Of a DNA stretch of 64,000 nt, positions 11,995 to 22,205 are shown one piece after another. The stretch covers positions 10,203,001 through 10,267,000 of the forward strand of contig JAQPZY010001686.1 of NCBI GenBank assembly GCA_029931535.1. Direction: 5' to 3'. Positions within the stretch are counted from its first letter, which is position 1, and each line of letters begins with the position of its first letter. The notes below the pieces were generated by a model. It ran no database searches. It had not been told where the DNA came from and saw nothing but the letters and a program-made list of their open reading frames with translations. Both the position numbers and the translations under genes were made by a program. This stretch comes from Margaritifera margaritifera (lineage: Eukaryota > Mollusca > Bivalvia > Unionida > Margaritiferidae).

Positions 11995-12800
11995 TCATAT
12001 AATATATATAGGTTTGTTTCAGTTTGGTGTTTTACAGCACAGCATCACAAGTAGGTTATTAAGTGCCAAGGCAATTGGAGTAAGGATACACCAAGGTAGC
12101 AGGCCTGTCAAAGGTAGGATTCAACCTGCACCATATCAGCTGTAAGTCCTGTACTCTAACCACTGGCTGGTAGGATTCAACCTGCACCACATCAGCTGTA
12201 AGTCCTGTACACTAACCACTGGCTGGTAGGATTCAACCTGCACCATATCAGCTGTAAGTCCTGTACACTAACCACTGGCTGGTAGGATTCAACCTGCACC
12301 ATATCAGCTGTAAGTCCTGTACTCTAACCACTGACTGGTAGGATTCAACCTGCACCATATCAGCTGTAAGTCCTGTACTCTAACCACTGGCTGGTAGGAT
12401 TCAACCTGCACCATATCAGCTGTAAGTCCTGTACTCTAACCACTGGCTGGTAGGATTCAACCTGCACCATATCAGCTGTAAGTCCTGTACACTAACCACT
12501 GGCTGGTAGGATTCAACCTGCACCATATCAGCTGTAAGTCCTGTACACTAACCACTGGCTGGTAGGATTCAACCTGCACCACATCAGCTGTAAGTCCTGT
12601 ACACTAACCACTGGCTGGTAGGATTCAACCTGCACCACATCAGCTGTAAGTCCTGTACACTAACCACTGGCTGGTAGGATTCAACCTGCACCATATCAGC
12701 TATAAGTCCTGTACTCTAACCACTGGCTGGTAGGATTCAACCTGCACCACATCAGCTGTAAGTCCTGTACACTAACCACTGAGCCACGGTTGCTAATCCT
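11995..12800 (-). mobile_element. tRNA-derived SINE with internally amplified promoter
   Basis: Read on the minus strand, the head has a perfect box A (TGGCTCAGTGG, 12776-12786) and a box B short of one base (GGTTGAATCC, 12733-12742). The body (12112 down to 11995) contains GCCTTGGCACTTAATAACC and TGTGCTGTAAAACACCAAAC. Closely similar blocks occur in the SINE at 28655-28830. Between head and body a 56-bp unit spanning box B and a damaged box A is repeated twelve times. Confidence 0.7.
12113..12784. repeat. 56-bp minisatellite, 12 copies
   Basis: Twelve almost identical 56-bp units run from 12113 to 12784. Each contains GGTAGGATTCAACCTGCACC, ATCAGCTGTAAGTCCTGTAC and TAACCACTGGC. Variants are CATATC/CACATC and TACACT/TACTCT, and they recur among copies. 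The unit is the promoter segment of the SINE read in reverse. Confidence 0.95.
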
Positions 12801-12841
12801 TTAATATGAGTAGCATTAATACCTCACATTTCATGTATTTA

Positions 12842-14109
12842 CAGTGAAACTCCTCAAAATCGAAACCTCAGTATACCGGAATCCCCTCAAGACCGAATTT
12901 CTTTTCAGTCCCGATTTTTTCCATCTTTAATATCATTGTTTTTTTCCCAGTAAACTGAAACCCCTAAGCTCCAAATACTGAAACAAATTTCGATCCAGAA
13001 TTTCAATTTTACGCTTTAAAAAAAACATAAAACCAAAACTCAATTCAAACTTGGAAATATATTTTAGCTGCCAAATTCCTGACACACACTGGAACAGATT
13101 AATTACAGTTAGCAAGTACTGTAGTGGGGTGATCTGTGAGACAAAGACCCAGAAAATGTCCCAAGGGCATGCAAGGTTAAAATAATACTTGACACATGCA
13201 CCGACACAGATTAGGACTGACAATGGACTAATCTGAAGTATTTGCACCATACAAAAAAGCCAGCTTTTAAAGCAAATTATTATTAACTAAATGCTTATAG
13301 GGAAGCCATTTAAGAAAGACAATGTTTATCTGCTTATTATCTAATTCATTTGTATACATGATCAATAGAACATTGTTTGCTTGTTTTTTCAAATATCAGG
13401 ACTTTATTAACCATGCATGTGGCCTCGCTTTTGCTGCTTTGCCAAGAGAGACAGACAAACCAGTATTCTAAAAGCCAGATTAAGTTGATGACATACCCTT
13501 AAGTTTTAGATCTCTTACAGAGAGTAAAAAACTTAGCTATTGTTAAGGATGAGCATTATTTGGCTATGGCACAAGAAATGGAAGTCATTAACACAAGCCA
13601 CATTGGTTAAAGAAAGATGCAAGAAAAAACACAACACTCCATGCCTTCTTCAAGCCAGGCTCTTGAACTGTGAACATTATGAATTACACAGAGTATTTAA
13701 ACACCGTGGAATATCATTCATAATTCTAATTGACTTATAGTAAAGTTATAAAAGTATTTCATTCCTCAGATGTTTCTTGTGACGAAGACTGTATTTCTAT
13801 GTTGAACAACTGTCTTTATTTATGTGACATGGTGTGATTTTCGGAAGGAACATATATTGTTTAGCTAATTAGCTAATTCTTCATTAAATACATCTGAAGA
13901 AAAAAAAAAAAACGCTTTCTTAATTTTGTGCACTTTTACACACAGACACTGATACTCTCATAATTACATTATCTCTCTCTCTCTCTCGTTACGTAAGTAC
14001 TTCGAAAAAGACTTTTTTCACATCTGCAAAAACCTCAGTAAACTGAAAACTTCTCAAAACTGAAAAACTTTTGGGTCCCAAGGGTTTTCAGTTTTGAGGG
14101 GTTTCACTG
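12842..14109. mobile_element. 1.27-kb TA-flanked pogo-like inverted-repeat element
   Basis: It starts CAGTGAAACTCCTCAAAATC after TA (12840-12841). Read inwards from the other end it is CAGTGAAACCCCTCAAAACT, with TA at 14110-14111. The terminal repeats extend as diverged copies of the 'AAAACTGAAAA' clause. It is the same family as 3024-4945. Open frames inside (105 codons minus, 66 codons plus) do not resemble transposase. Confidence 0.75.
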
Positions 14110-14111
14110 TA

Positions 14112-15539
14112 TATGAATTTTAATCTTAGAACTGCCATTAACACTGGCATAAGCTTGCACTTTCACTGAAATTTTCTTTTTTTTTTCATTCCCATATTTT
14201 CACATGTGAAAATTATATCCTGAAAATATAAGATTTCCCAACATGCCATGCAATGCTTGATTGTGTGTGCCTACATAATTTATACCAGCAGCAACAAAAA
14301 TGAGCACTTTGTGAGGTAGAACAAATAAATAGAAACTGCATTACATTTCAGACATGGAAATTAATTTTTGCTGAAGAAATCTGACTCCACACCATTCATG
14401 TCTCTATGAAGTTATTTCCCCTTACTTCCTTGACAAAAATGATAAACCTGCTGTGATGCATTGATGGTCCAATATGATCAAATAGTTTACAAAATGTCAA
14501 AAATGTAATTAACTTCAGCACATTAGGTCAATCCAATCCTACTGCTCCCTTAAGTCACTGAGATTTATATGATGAGCATATAAAAGTGAGGTGAATTTAC
14601 AAAAAGGGGGGTGTTGTGTTGTGCTGAAGAATAAGTTTAGTCTTCAAAACTTCAATTCTGGAGCAAGTTTGCTATATAATAAAAAGAATAGTTTCTTTTC
14701 CTTTGTAAATACTGGATATATTTCATCTTGTGATACCAAAAAAGATATATATTTTTACTTGTGGCTTTGCCACTTGTTAAAGTATCATGTTTTTTGTACC
14801 ACATGATGAAACATATCTGGTATTAACGCAGGAAAAGAAAATATCCTCTATTTAGTAAAGTATTAATTAGCAGTTCTGGTGAAGTATTTTAGTGATATGG
14901 AGAAAAAGGCAGAGGAGAGGTCTAAGGGTAGAGATGAGAGGGCACAAAAGGCAGACGAGAAAGCTTCAGGAGCAGAAGGGAAGGGCTCCCCTCTATTAAT
15001 GTCCAACTAAAATACCAATAAAGACTGAATGAAAATGATCAGAAACTTCAACCATTTTTCTCTTCAATATAGAGCTGATGAAGTAGAAAAACTAAAAAGC
15101 CAAAGATAACTTACTGGTAAAGCTTTAATCCCTTGGAAATGTTCTGTGAACAACAGACACTTATGAGAGAGACAAACAATTACATACAATCAACAACCAC
15201 CTTTACAAATGTAATTGTGGGAAGTTAAATTCAAAAACACATACCATCTGTTAGAAGAGGAAACGCATTACAGAAAAAGCTGCTATTTATACAGACATAT
15301 ATTTTGTTTTTTACACATCTACATACTATAATCAAAATGAGTCCCAAGTGAGCCTGATATTGCTCACCTGGCTTAATAACTAAAGTGTTGACATTATCGC
15401 GAAGCAGGTTTATGTAATACTGTAAGAACACAACCTATGTAAACTATTTCCCAAAACTTTACATCATGTTGATTGTACCTAATTTACTGTATCCTGATAA
15501 AAATTCTTTCTAAAAAGATAAAAATAAAGGTATAATTGA
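14112..15539. other. intergenic, nothing coding recognised
   Basis: It contains a perfect 18-bp palindrome ATTTTCACATGTGAAAAT at 14196-14213 and a hairpin GTGAGC...GCTCAC at 15348-15367. No gene is seen. Confidence 0.4.
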
Positions 15540-17356
15540 TACGCATAGTCTCTTGCTCATAAGCAAAGTCGTCCAAGATCTTGATGATATAAACCCATTT
15601 ACCAGGTTTTATTTAAATTTTATGACAAATATAGTCTCTAGATCTAGAGAGGTAACAAGACCAGCCAACTAGATGCAATGCATCTCTTTATATGTGCAGA
15701 TCTCACTTTTAACAGAACCTGTCCATGACAATGATAACATAAGCTTATTTACCAAGGTGGAACAAAATCCGATTCAAATTTGGTCTCCAGAGCGGTAACT
15801 AGCTTAGCCAATCAATACAAGATTATCTCACTAATATGCATAGATCTTGTTCATAATCAAACTCGTCTGAATAATATGAGACTATTTAAAAAGTTTGATC
15901 AAGATCTGATCAGAATTACAGTTGCTAGATTGCTGACAAGCTCAGAGGCAAGGTCATGTCATTAATATGCATGAATTTCACTCATAATTGTACTCAAGCA
16001 AGATTTTGATGACATAGGTCTTTTGACCAAGTTTTATCAAAATCCTACAAAAATACAGTCTCTAGAATAGTATAAAAACCTCAGCCAATTAGATGCAAGA
16101 TCACCTCATAAATATGCATAATACAATCATCCAACATCTCAACACATTATAAACATCTTAATGATATAAGCCTATTTACCAAGTTTGACAAAAATATAAT
16201 CAGAAATAGAGTCGATAAAGCATTGACAAGCTCAGCCAATCAGATGCAAAATCACCTCATTAATATGCACGGCTCTTGCTCATAAATGTACTCATCTATG
16301 ATCTTGATGATTTAAGCCTATTTACCAAGTCTGATAAAATTTGGATCAGAAACAGTCACCAAGTGCTCAGCCAATCACATGCAAGATTACCTCATTAATA
16401 TGCATGGATCCATCACATTATCGAACTCATGTGAAATCTTGATTATATAAATCTTGATTAGATAAGCCTATATTTGAGGTCTTATCAAAATCATATCAAA
16501 AATATGGCTTCCTGATTGGTTAGAAGCTCAGCCAATCACATACAATATAACCTCATTAATATGCATGGATCTTATTCATTACTGAAACTATCCAAAATCT
16601 TGATGATACTAGTATAAGCATGCATATATTAAAAGTTTGATCAAATTCAGATCAGAAATATGGCTCCCCAAGAAGTAACAAGCTCAGTCAATCAGATTGA
16701 ACACTACCTCATTTATATGCCTAGATGTCATTCACTATCAAACCCATACAAGATTTTGATGATACAAGCCCGTATTTCAAATTCATCAAAGTCAAATCAG
16801 AAATATAGCTTCTAGAGTGGTAGCAGGCTCAGCCAATCAGAGGTAAGACCACCTCATTAGAATGCATGAATCTTGCTCATTATTAAACTCTTCCGAGATC
16901 TTGATGATATATGTATCAATTCCCAGTTTGATCAAAACTGGATCACAAATATGACTTTCAGAGTGGTAACCAGTTCAGCCAATCGGATGCTGCAATCCTC
17001 TCATTAGTATGAGTGGATCACACTCCTTATTGAACTTGTCCAAGATCCTGATGATATAAGAATATATTCCAAGTCTGATCAAACTCAGATCACAAATATG
17101 GCCTCCAGAGTGGTAATAAGCTCAGTCAATCAAATGCAAGATGACCTGATTACTATGCATAGTTGTTATTTCAAAGTTGTCCAAGGTAATGATGATGTAA
17201 ACCTGTATTTCAGTTTGATCAGAATCAGATAAAAAAATCAGGCTTCCAGATTGGTAACAAGCAAATGTTGACGGACAGATGGATGACTGGGTGACTGAAG
17301 ATGGGAAATGGACATGGCACCATACCATAGGGTCACTTGGCCTTATGGCCTGGTGA
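15540..17356. repeat. diverged tandem repeat block, about 145-155 bp period, some 11-12 copies
   Basis: Each monomer has the order: CTCATTAATATGCATGGATC, TTGCTCAT and AAACTCGTCCAAGATC, TTGATGATATAAGCCTATTT, ACCAAGTTTGATCAAAATC, AGATCAGAAATATGGCTTCC, AGAGTGGTAACAAGCTCAG, CCAATCAGATGCAAGATCAC. The block ends in CAGATGGATGACTGG-like sequence and a hairpin at 17333-17356 (TCACTTGGCC / GGCCTGGTGA). Copies are too diverged to be recent. Confidence 0.8.
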
Positions 17357-17728
17357 GGTAAAAACCCAGGACTGATTCACTAAAAACTTTTGTCTCCTTT
17401 CTGTACAACAAACAATTTTGCAGGAAGGCTATCCCTGATGACGAAATAAAACATACCCAAATAATCAATTCAAAACAGCTTTAAAAATGGAATTTTTATA
17501 ACAAAAGCCTTTCAAATCTGATTTGTACATGATATCTTTCTTTTATTACTAGACTCTTGCACAAAAACAAATTTTACTTTAGCTTAAAGTGAATTTAAAA
17601 CATGTCCTCAGCTGCACTAATGTTTTGCTGCTAATATTGGTTCAGAGACTCAAATGATTAAAACATGGCAAAAGTTGCATCTGTGGTAAGCATTGTTTTC
17701 ATTAGAAATTTTCCATGCCGTTTTCGAA

Positions 17729-17990
17729 TAAACTAATTTTTGGAGTAAAATATATTTCTTCGATAATACTTACCCAATCATAATACCTTAGGAGCATGAC
17801 CCCTACCTCACAAATCCAGCCCTAACTGGCTACAATTTTTAGCTATGAAAGCTAAAAGTTGTCTGCCCACATAGGTGGCAATCAGACAGAGTCAACTCCC
17901 CTTAGATATAGGAACTGGTGCCAAATGCCGTCTGTACCTCAGTTACTACTGGAGTGGAATGCATGCTTTTGTAGTAGAATGTAACTGCAA
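17729..17990 (+). repeat. left inverted terminal repeat of DIRS element
   Basis: It matches the reverse complement of 25107-25335 in long blocks, for example ATTTTTAGCTATGAAAGCTA then AAAGTTGT, followed by ATAGGTGGCA and ACAGAGT, and later GTACCTCAGTTACTACT. It opens with a TTTTTGGAGTAAAATAT and TTCTTCGATAATACTTACCC clause. A second, partial copy of the terminal clause lies at 18018-18110, part inverted and part direct, so this end is complex or two elements abut here. Confidence 0.75.
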
Positions 17991-18239
17991 GGAGGCTGAG
18001 AGGGTGTATCTATATTATGACCAGCTAAGTATTATTGAAGAAACATATTTTACTCCAAAAATTGGTTTCTTCTTCAAATATGTACCTGATCATAATGCCT
18101 TAGGAGAATAGGTAGGTGGTGAAGGGAGTTACATCCCCTTACCCCAGAGAGAGGCCATCTCCAGTCCCCTAAGGTATGCGAGGCAGCTTCTAAATCTTTT
18201 ATATACCTGGCTGGAGTATTGACTCCATATGCCTAGATG

Positions 18240-18541
18240 CGGCTTTTGGTTTGCTTTCGTGGATTTAACACCATTTTTCAGCACATAATAGGCTATACAT
18301 GGCGGCCAGTATATTTGGTGGATAAAGAATCATAGAAAAACCCAGAAAGAACAACCTACCCATGGAGAAGCTATACATAGGCTATACATGGCTGCCAGCA
18401 TATTTGGTGGAGGAAGAACCCAGGAAAACCCCTGAAAGAACCAGCGACACACTGGGAGCTAAGACTCAAATGCACACAGACAGAGGTGAGATGTCAGTGA
18501 TCTGAAAAGGCGAGCTCCTTAGACCACTCGGCCACGCAGTT
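18240..18541 (-). mobile_element. tRNA-Leu/Ser-like SINE, partly duplicated
   Basis: On the minus strand it begins with GTGGCCGAGTGGTCTAAGGA (box A type) and runs to a damaged box B region. The body contains a Pro/Asn-like ATGGCTGCCAGCATATTTGG clause. It is the same family as 46806-47061. Here the clause with GCTATACATGG and CCAGTATATTTGGTGG occurs twice (near 18290 and 18380), so part of the body has been duplicated. It lies inside the DIRS element, downstream of the recombinase. Confidence 0.7.
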
Positions 18542-18882
18542 TTTGGGAGAAAGGGAAAAAAAACTCGCACACAAATCCATTAGTCATATTGCTAAGACAA
18601 TGAGAAGATGCAGAATCATCTGGGAAGGTAGCTTATTGGGTTGCTGTTTTGGGTCCCACCAAATCTAAGTGAGCATTTTGGGATGAAAGATCTCTAAGGT
18701 AGAAACTAGATAACATTGACTGCCCTAACCTCATGAGCAAAAATGTGTAACAACTCCATTTGATCTAGGGTTAATTCTCTGAATGCAGAATGAATAACCC
18801 ATCTTATCCAGGATGATAGAGCCTGAGCTTAGATATCAACCTTTCCCTCTTTCAAAGGTAAAAATAGATGAGATCTCCCTCT

Positions 18883-19887
18883 TCACACCGGTTTGGTTCT
18901 ATTTTGGTACCACTTCAAAGTTCTCACCTGATCCGGTAGACAACTGTAAATTGCAAGATCCAGGTTGGAAATAGGTTTAACCACAAAAGTCTGATTGCCC
19001 TTGTTCTTGGAAATGAAAGTCTTAATGAGTGATGACCCATCCTGATGGAACTGTAGATAGTTCGGGTTGACCGACAAAGCATGTATTTCGCTGATTCTGC
19101 CTGATGTAGTTAGGACGAGTAGGAAGCAGGTCTTATATGAGAGGTGAACCAACAATGCTCTCGAGAACAGTTCAAATAGTGCCTTATTCAACCATTTTAG
19201 AACTCGTGATAGCTTCCACTTTGAGCACAGAGCCAATACTTTCGGTCATGGCAAATCAAAAATCGCCACAAGATTGGACAGGTCTTTGTTTTGTTCTATA
19301 TCCTCTCTTCTGTCATGGTGCAGCATATCTGAGATTGTGGAATGATAACCTTTTATTGTGATGGGAGCTAACTTATTCACTTTCAAGTGCCATAGTAGAA
19401 AGTAAGCTATTTGGGGTATTCATACCTTAGGCAGAGGAATGTGTCTTCGCTTGCACCACTGTGAGAAAATTCTCCACTTCCCCTCATATGCTTTCAAAGT
19501 GGTGGACCTTCTAGCCCTAGCAATTCTCTCCACCACTTGATGTCAAAACTATTTGTTCCTTAGAACTTGTTTAATATGATTCAGATGTGCAGGTTCAACA
19601 GATCTGGGTTTGGATGAAACTCCTGCCATTGAGGTTGTTTGAGCAGATGAGGAAATGTTACATTTTTTCCTTGGAATTTGCACTGCCAGATTTAGCAAGT
19701 TATTTATCCATGATTTTTCCCACTTGAGGGGTGCAATCAGGATGAGATGACACTCCAATTCTCTTGCCTTTTGCAGAATCTTGGAATCAGAAACATTGGA
19801 CGATAAGTGTAGGCATCCAAACCATTCCAATCTATGGAAAGAGCATCTACTGCCCAAGCCTTTAATCTTGTCACAAAACAGATCCAC
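18883..19887 (-). pseudogene. DIRS tyrosine recombinase (YR), broken
   Basis: The 117-codon frame at 18883-19236 carries the family hallmark [20 protein letters not shown] followed by HALSV. The Arg in SGRISEI is the first of the R-H-R-Y catalytic residues. The 112-codon frame at 19549-19887 is the linker and N-terminal part; it opens MDLFCDK, like the VDLFA clause that joins RNase H to recombinase in DIRS elements, and includes HLILIAPLKWEKSWINNLL. The two frames are separated by roughly 300 bases with stops, so the enzyme is disrupted. In life it would insert circular cDNA. Confidence 0.8.
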
Positions 19888-19918
19888 CAGTGGTCAATGC
19901 CAGCAGATATAGATACGA

Positions 19919-20587
19919 CTAAAAACCGAGTGATAAAGTGACCATTCGGTTTGTATTAGTTGATTCCTTTGGGACAGCAAGTGTGCTAATACATTTAGTC
20001 TGTCCGGAATATGATGAACTTGCACGCTGATCACACCACCTTAGAAAATCCAAAACAAGCATGCTGAGGTCTCGGGATTTGGTTCCCCCTTGTCTTCTGA
20101 GATACTTTACCACAGTGGAGTTGTTGGGTAGAATGAGTACGTCCTTTCCATAAAGCTTCTCCTGCCACCAATGAAATGCTTTCACTATGGCCTTCATCTT
20201 TAGGATACTGATATGCAATCGACAGTCCAGAGTAGTTCACACTCTGCTAGCCTCCTGAAACAATGGGAGGAGATGGGCACCCAAGCCAGTTGTGCTTTCA
20301 TCTGTACGAATCATTATCTTTGGAGGTTGTACCTTCAAGAGAATACCCACCATAAGCCAAATAAGGTTCTCCCATTTGCACAGATGGGATCTCATATGAT
20401 TGGAGATGGGTATTGTTTGTTCCAATGGGCAAAGTTTCAGTCTAAATTGGGACAAAAGTATCATCTGTAATGGTCTCATGAATAGGTGACCCAGGATCAT
20501 GAGGTATGCTGATGCACTTAATAGGCCCAACTGGCAATGGAAATTTTGGGCCGAGATATGTTTCTTTGCAGGAATTGAAACCACCAT
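19919..20587 (-). pseudogene. DIRS RT connection and RNase H region, broken
   Basis: The frame 20237-20587 contains PLEQTIPISNHMRSHL and IRTDESTTGLGAHL, the start of the RNase H fold (first catalytic Asp in TDES). The next frame (20218 downwards) has MKAIVKAFHWW and NNSTVVKYLRRQGGTKSRDL, matching the TDNTTVV-RQGGT motif, but the expected Asp of TDN is replaced (PNN). The frames differ in phase, so at least one indel separates them. Confidence 0.75.
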
Positions 20588-20592
20588 TGAAA

Positions 20593-22139
20593 TTATTTAA
20601 ATGCATGTTCCTGAGGTAGACATACTCTATTCAGATGTGTTTTGAACTCCATACTCAAGTGGATGAAATGTTTAGCTGGTATGATATTGGATTTTTTTCC
20701 TTGTTGACAAGAAATCCTAGGCTGAGAAGGAGTGTAACAAGGGATTTCATGTCTTGATTTAAAATACAACTCACCTGGTATTTCTGAAGTATGTTGTCCG
20801 TGTAGTTGGATGTCACAAACGTAGAAATGGTCCTGAAGTGAGACACTACTATGTCCATAATTCTTGTGAAGACCCAGAGACTGATGTTGAGACCAAAAGG
20901 GAGTGCCCTCAACTGGTATACTGTATTCCTGATAGCAAACCAAAGGGAGTGCCCTCAACTGGTATACTGTATCCCTGATAGCAAACCAAAGGGAGTGCCC
21001 TCAACTGGTATACTGTATTCCTGATAGCAAACCAAAGGGAGTGCCCTCAACTGGTATACTGTATTCCTGATAGCAAACCAAAGGGAGTGCCCTCAACTGG
21101 TATACTGTATTCCTGATAGCAAACCAAAGGGAGTGCCCTCAACTGGTATACTGTATCCCTGATAGCAAACCAAAGGGAGTGCCCTCAACTGGTATACTGT
21201 ATTCCTGATAGCAAACCAAAGGGAGTGCCCTCAACTGGTATACTGTATTCCTGATAGCAAACCAAAGGGAGTGCCCTCAACTGGTATACTGTATCCCTGA
21301 TAGCAAACCAAAGGGAGTGCCCTCAACTGGTATACTGTATTCCTGATAGCAAACCAAAGGGAGTTCCCTCAACTGGTATACTGTATTCCTGATAGCAAAC
21401 CAAAGGGAGTGCCCTCAACTGGTATACTGTATTCCTGATAGCAAACCAAAGGGAGTTCCCTCAACTGGTATACTGTATTCCTGATAGCAAACCAAAGGGA
21501 GTGCCCTCAACTGGTATACTGTATTCCTGATAGCAAACCAAAGGGAGTTCCCTCAACTGGTATACTGTATTCCTGATAGCAAACCAAAGGAAACTTCCTG
21601 GAAGACTTGTGAATTGGGACATGTAGGTCAGCAGTCTCCATCCTGAATGGCACTTAAAACCTGCCTTGGTGTTTCCATTTTGAACCATTATGCCTGCATG
21701 AAATGACTGAGAAAGCTGATGTCTATAACTGGTAAAAGAGTGCCATTGGCCTTTGGCACTAAGAAGCATTAAAGACTGCCATTGACCTTTGGCACCAAGA
21801 AGTCTTGAGTACCAGCCTGGTGATTTTGTGTTGCAAACGATCTCTACTGCCCTTTTCTGGAGAAGATTGTTTATTTCTCACTGCATGACATTGGTCCTGA
21901 ACAGGTCTTTTGAGACTTCTGTAGCTGAAGCAACCCTGGACAATGGAGGAGGGGCATTGAATGTCATAGTCTTCTGGAACAACTTGCAGAGTCCATGGAT
22001 TGTCATGGCAAATATTTCCCAATTTTTCAATGAAATGGGAGTCTTTCTCCCACCTGGATATTTGATAGGGGTGGCATGAGAATGGTGTCATTTCTTTCTG
22101 GAAAGAGGCTGTCATGGAGACAAACTGGGTCAAAAACAA
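20593..22139 (-). pseudogene. DIRS reverse transcriptase, split by a 46-bp array
   Basis: The upstream part (22139 to about 21590) encodes, over shifting frames, the LFRTNVMQ-type entry and a substrate-binding clause ending FAIRNTVYQLR. The downstream part (20912 to 20655) resumes MRALPFGLNISLWVFTRIMD, followed by the catalytic region NYTDNILQ (20793-20804) and LLSLGFLVNKEKN. The family motif is YxDD; here it is YTDN, so the second catalytic Asp is lost. Between the two parts lie fifteen copies of a 46-bp stretch that codes for the join itself. Confidence 0.8.
20899..21588. repeat. 46-bp minisatellite inside RT, exactly 15 copies
   Basis: Fifteen units of exactly 46 bp run from 20899 to 21588 (690 bp). 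Each contains GGGAGTGCCCTCAACTGGTA, TACTGTATTCCTGATAGCAA and ACCAAA. On the minus strand one unit codes for FAIRNTVYQLRALP of the reverse transcriptase. Variation is limited to GTGCCC/GTTCCC and ATTCC/ATCCC. The period is not a multiple of three, so the frame shifts with each copy. Confidence 0.97.
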
Positions 22140-22205
22140 TCCCCTTTTCTCTGCCTTTTGTCTGTATTTGTTTTCAAGAATTGTGCCATTGCATGTGTAA
22201 AGGGT

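Noticed and set aside
12113..12784. CRISPR-like direct repeats
   Set aside because: Units abut with no unique spacers, and the genome is eukaryotic. The same holds for the arrays at 20899, 28098 and 53505.
14196..14213. Perfect 18-bp palindrome as a regulatory site
   Set aside because: It stands alone with no gene near and no second copy seen; one such palindrome in AT-rich DNA is not notable.
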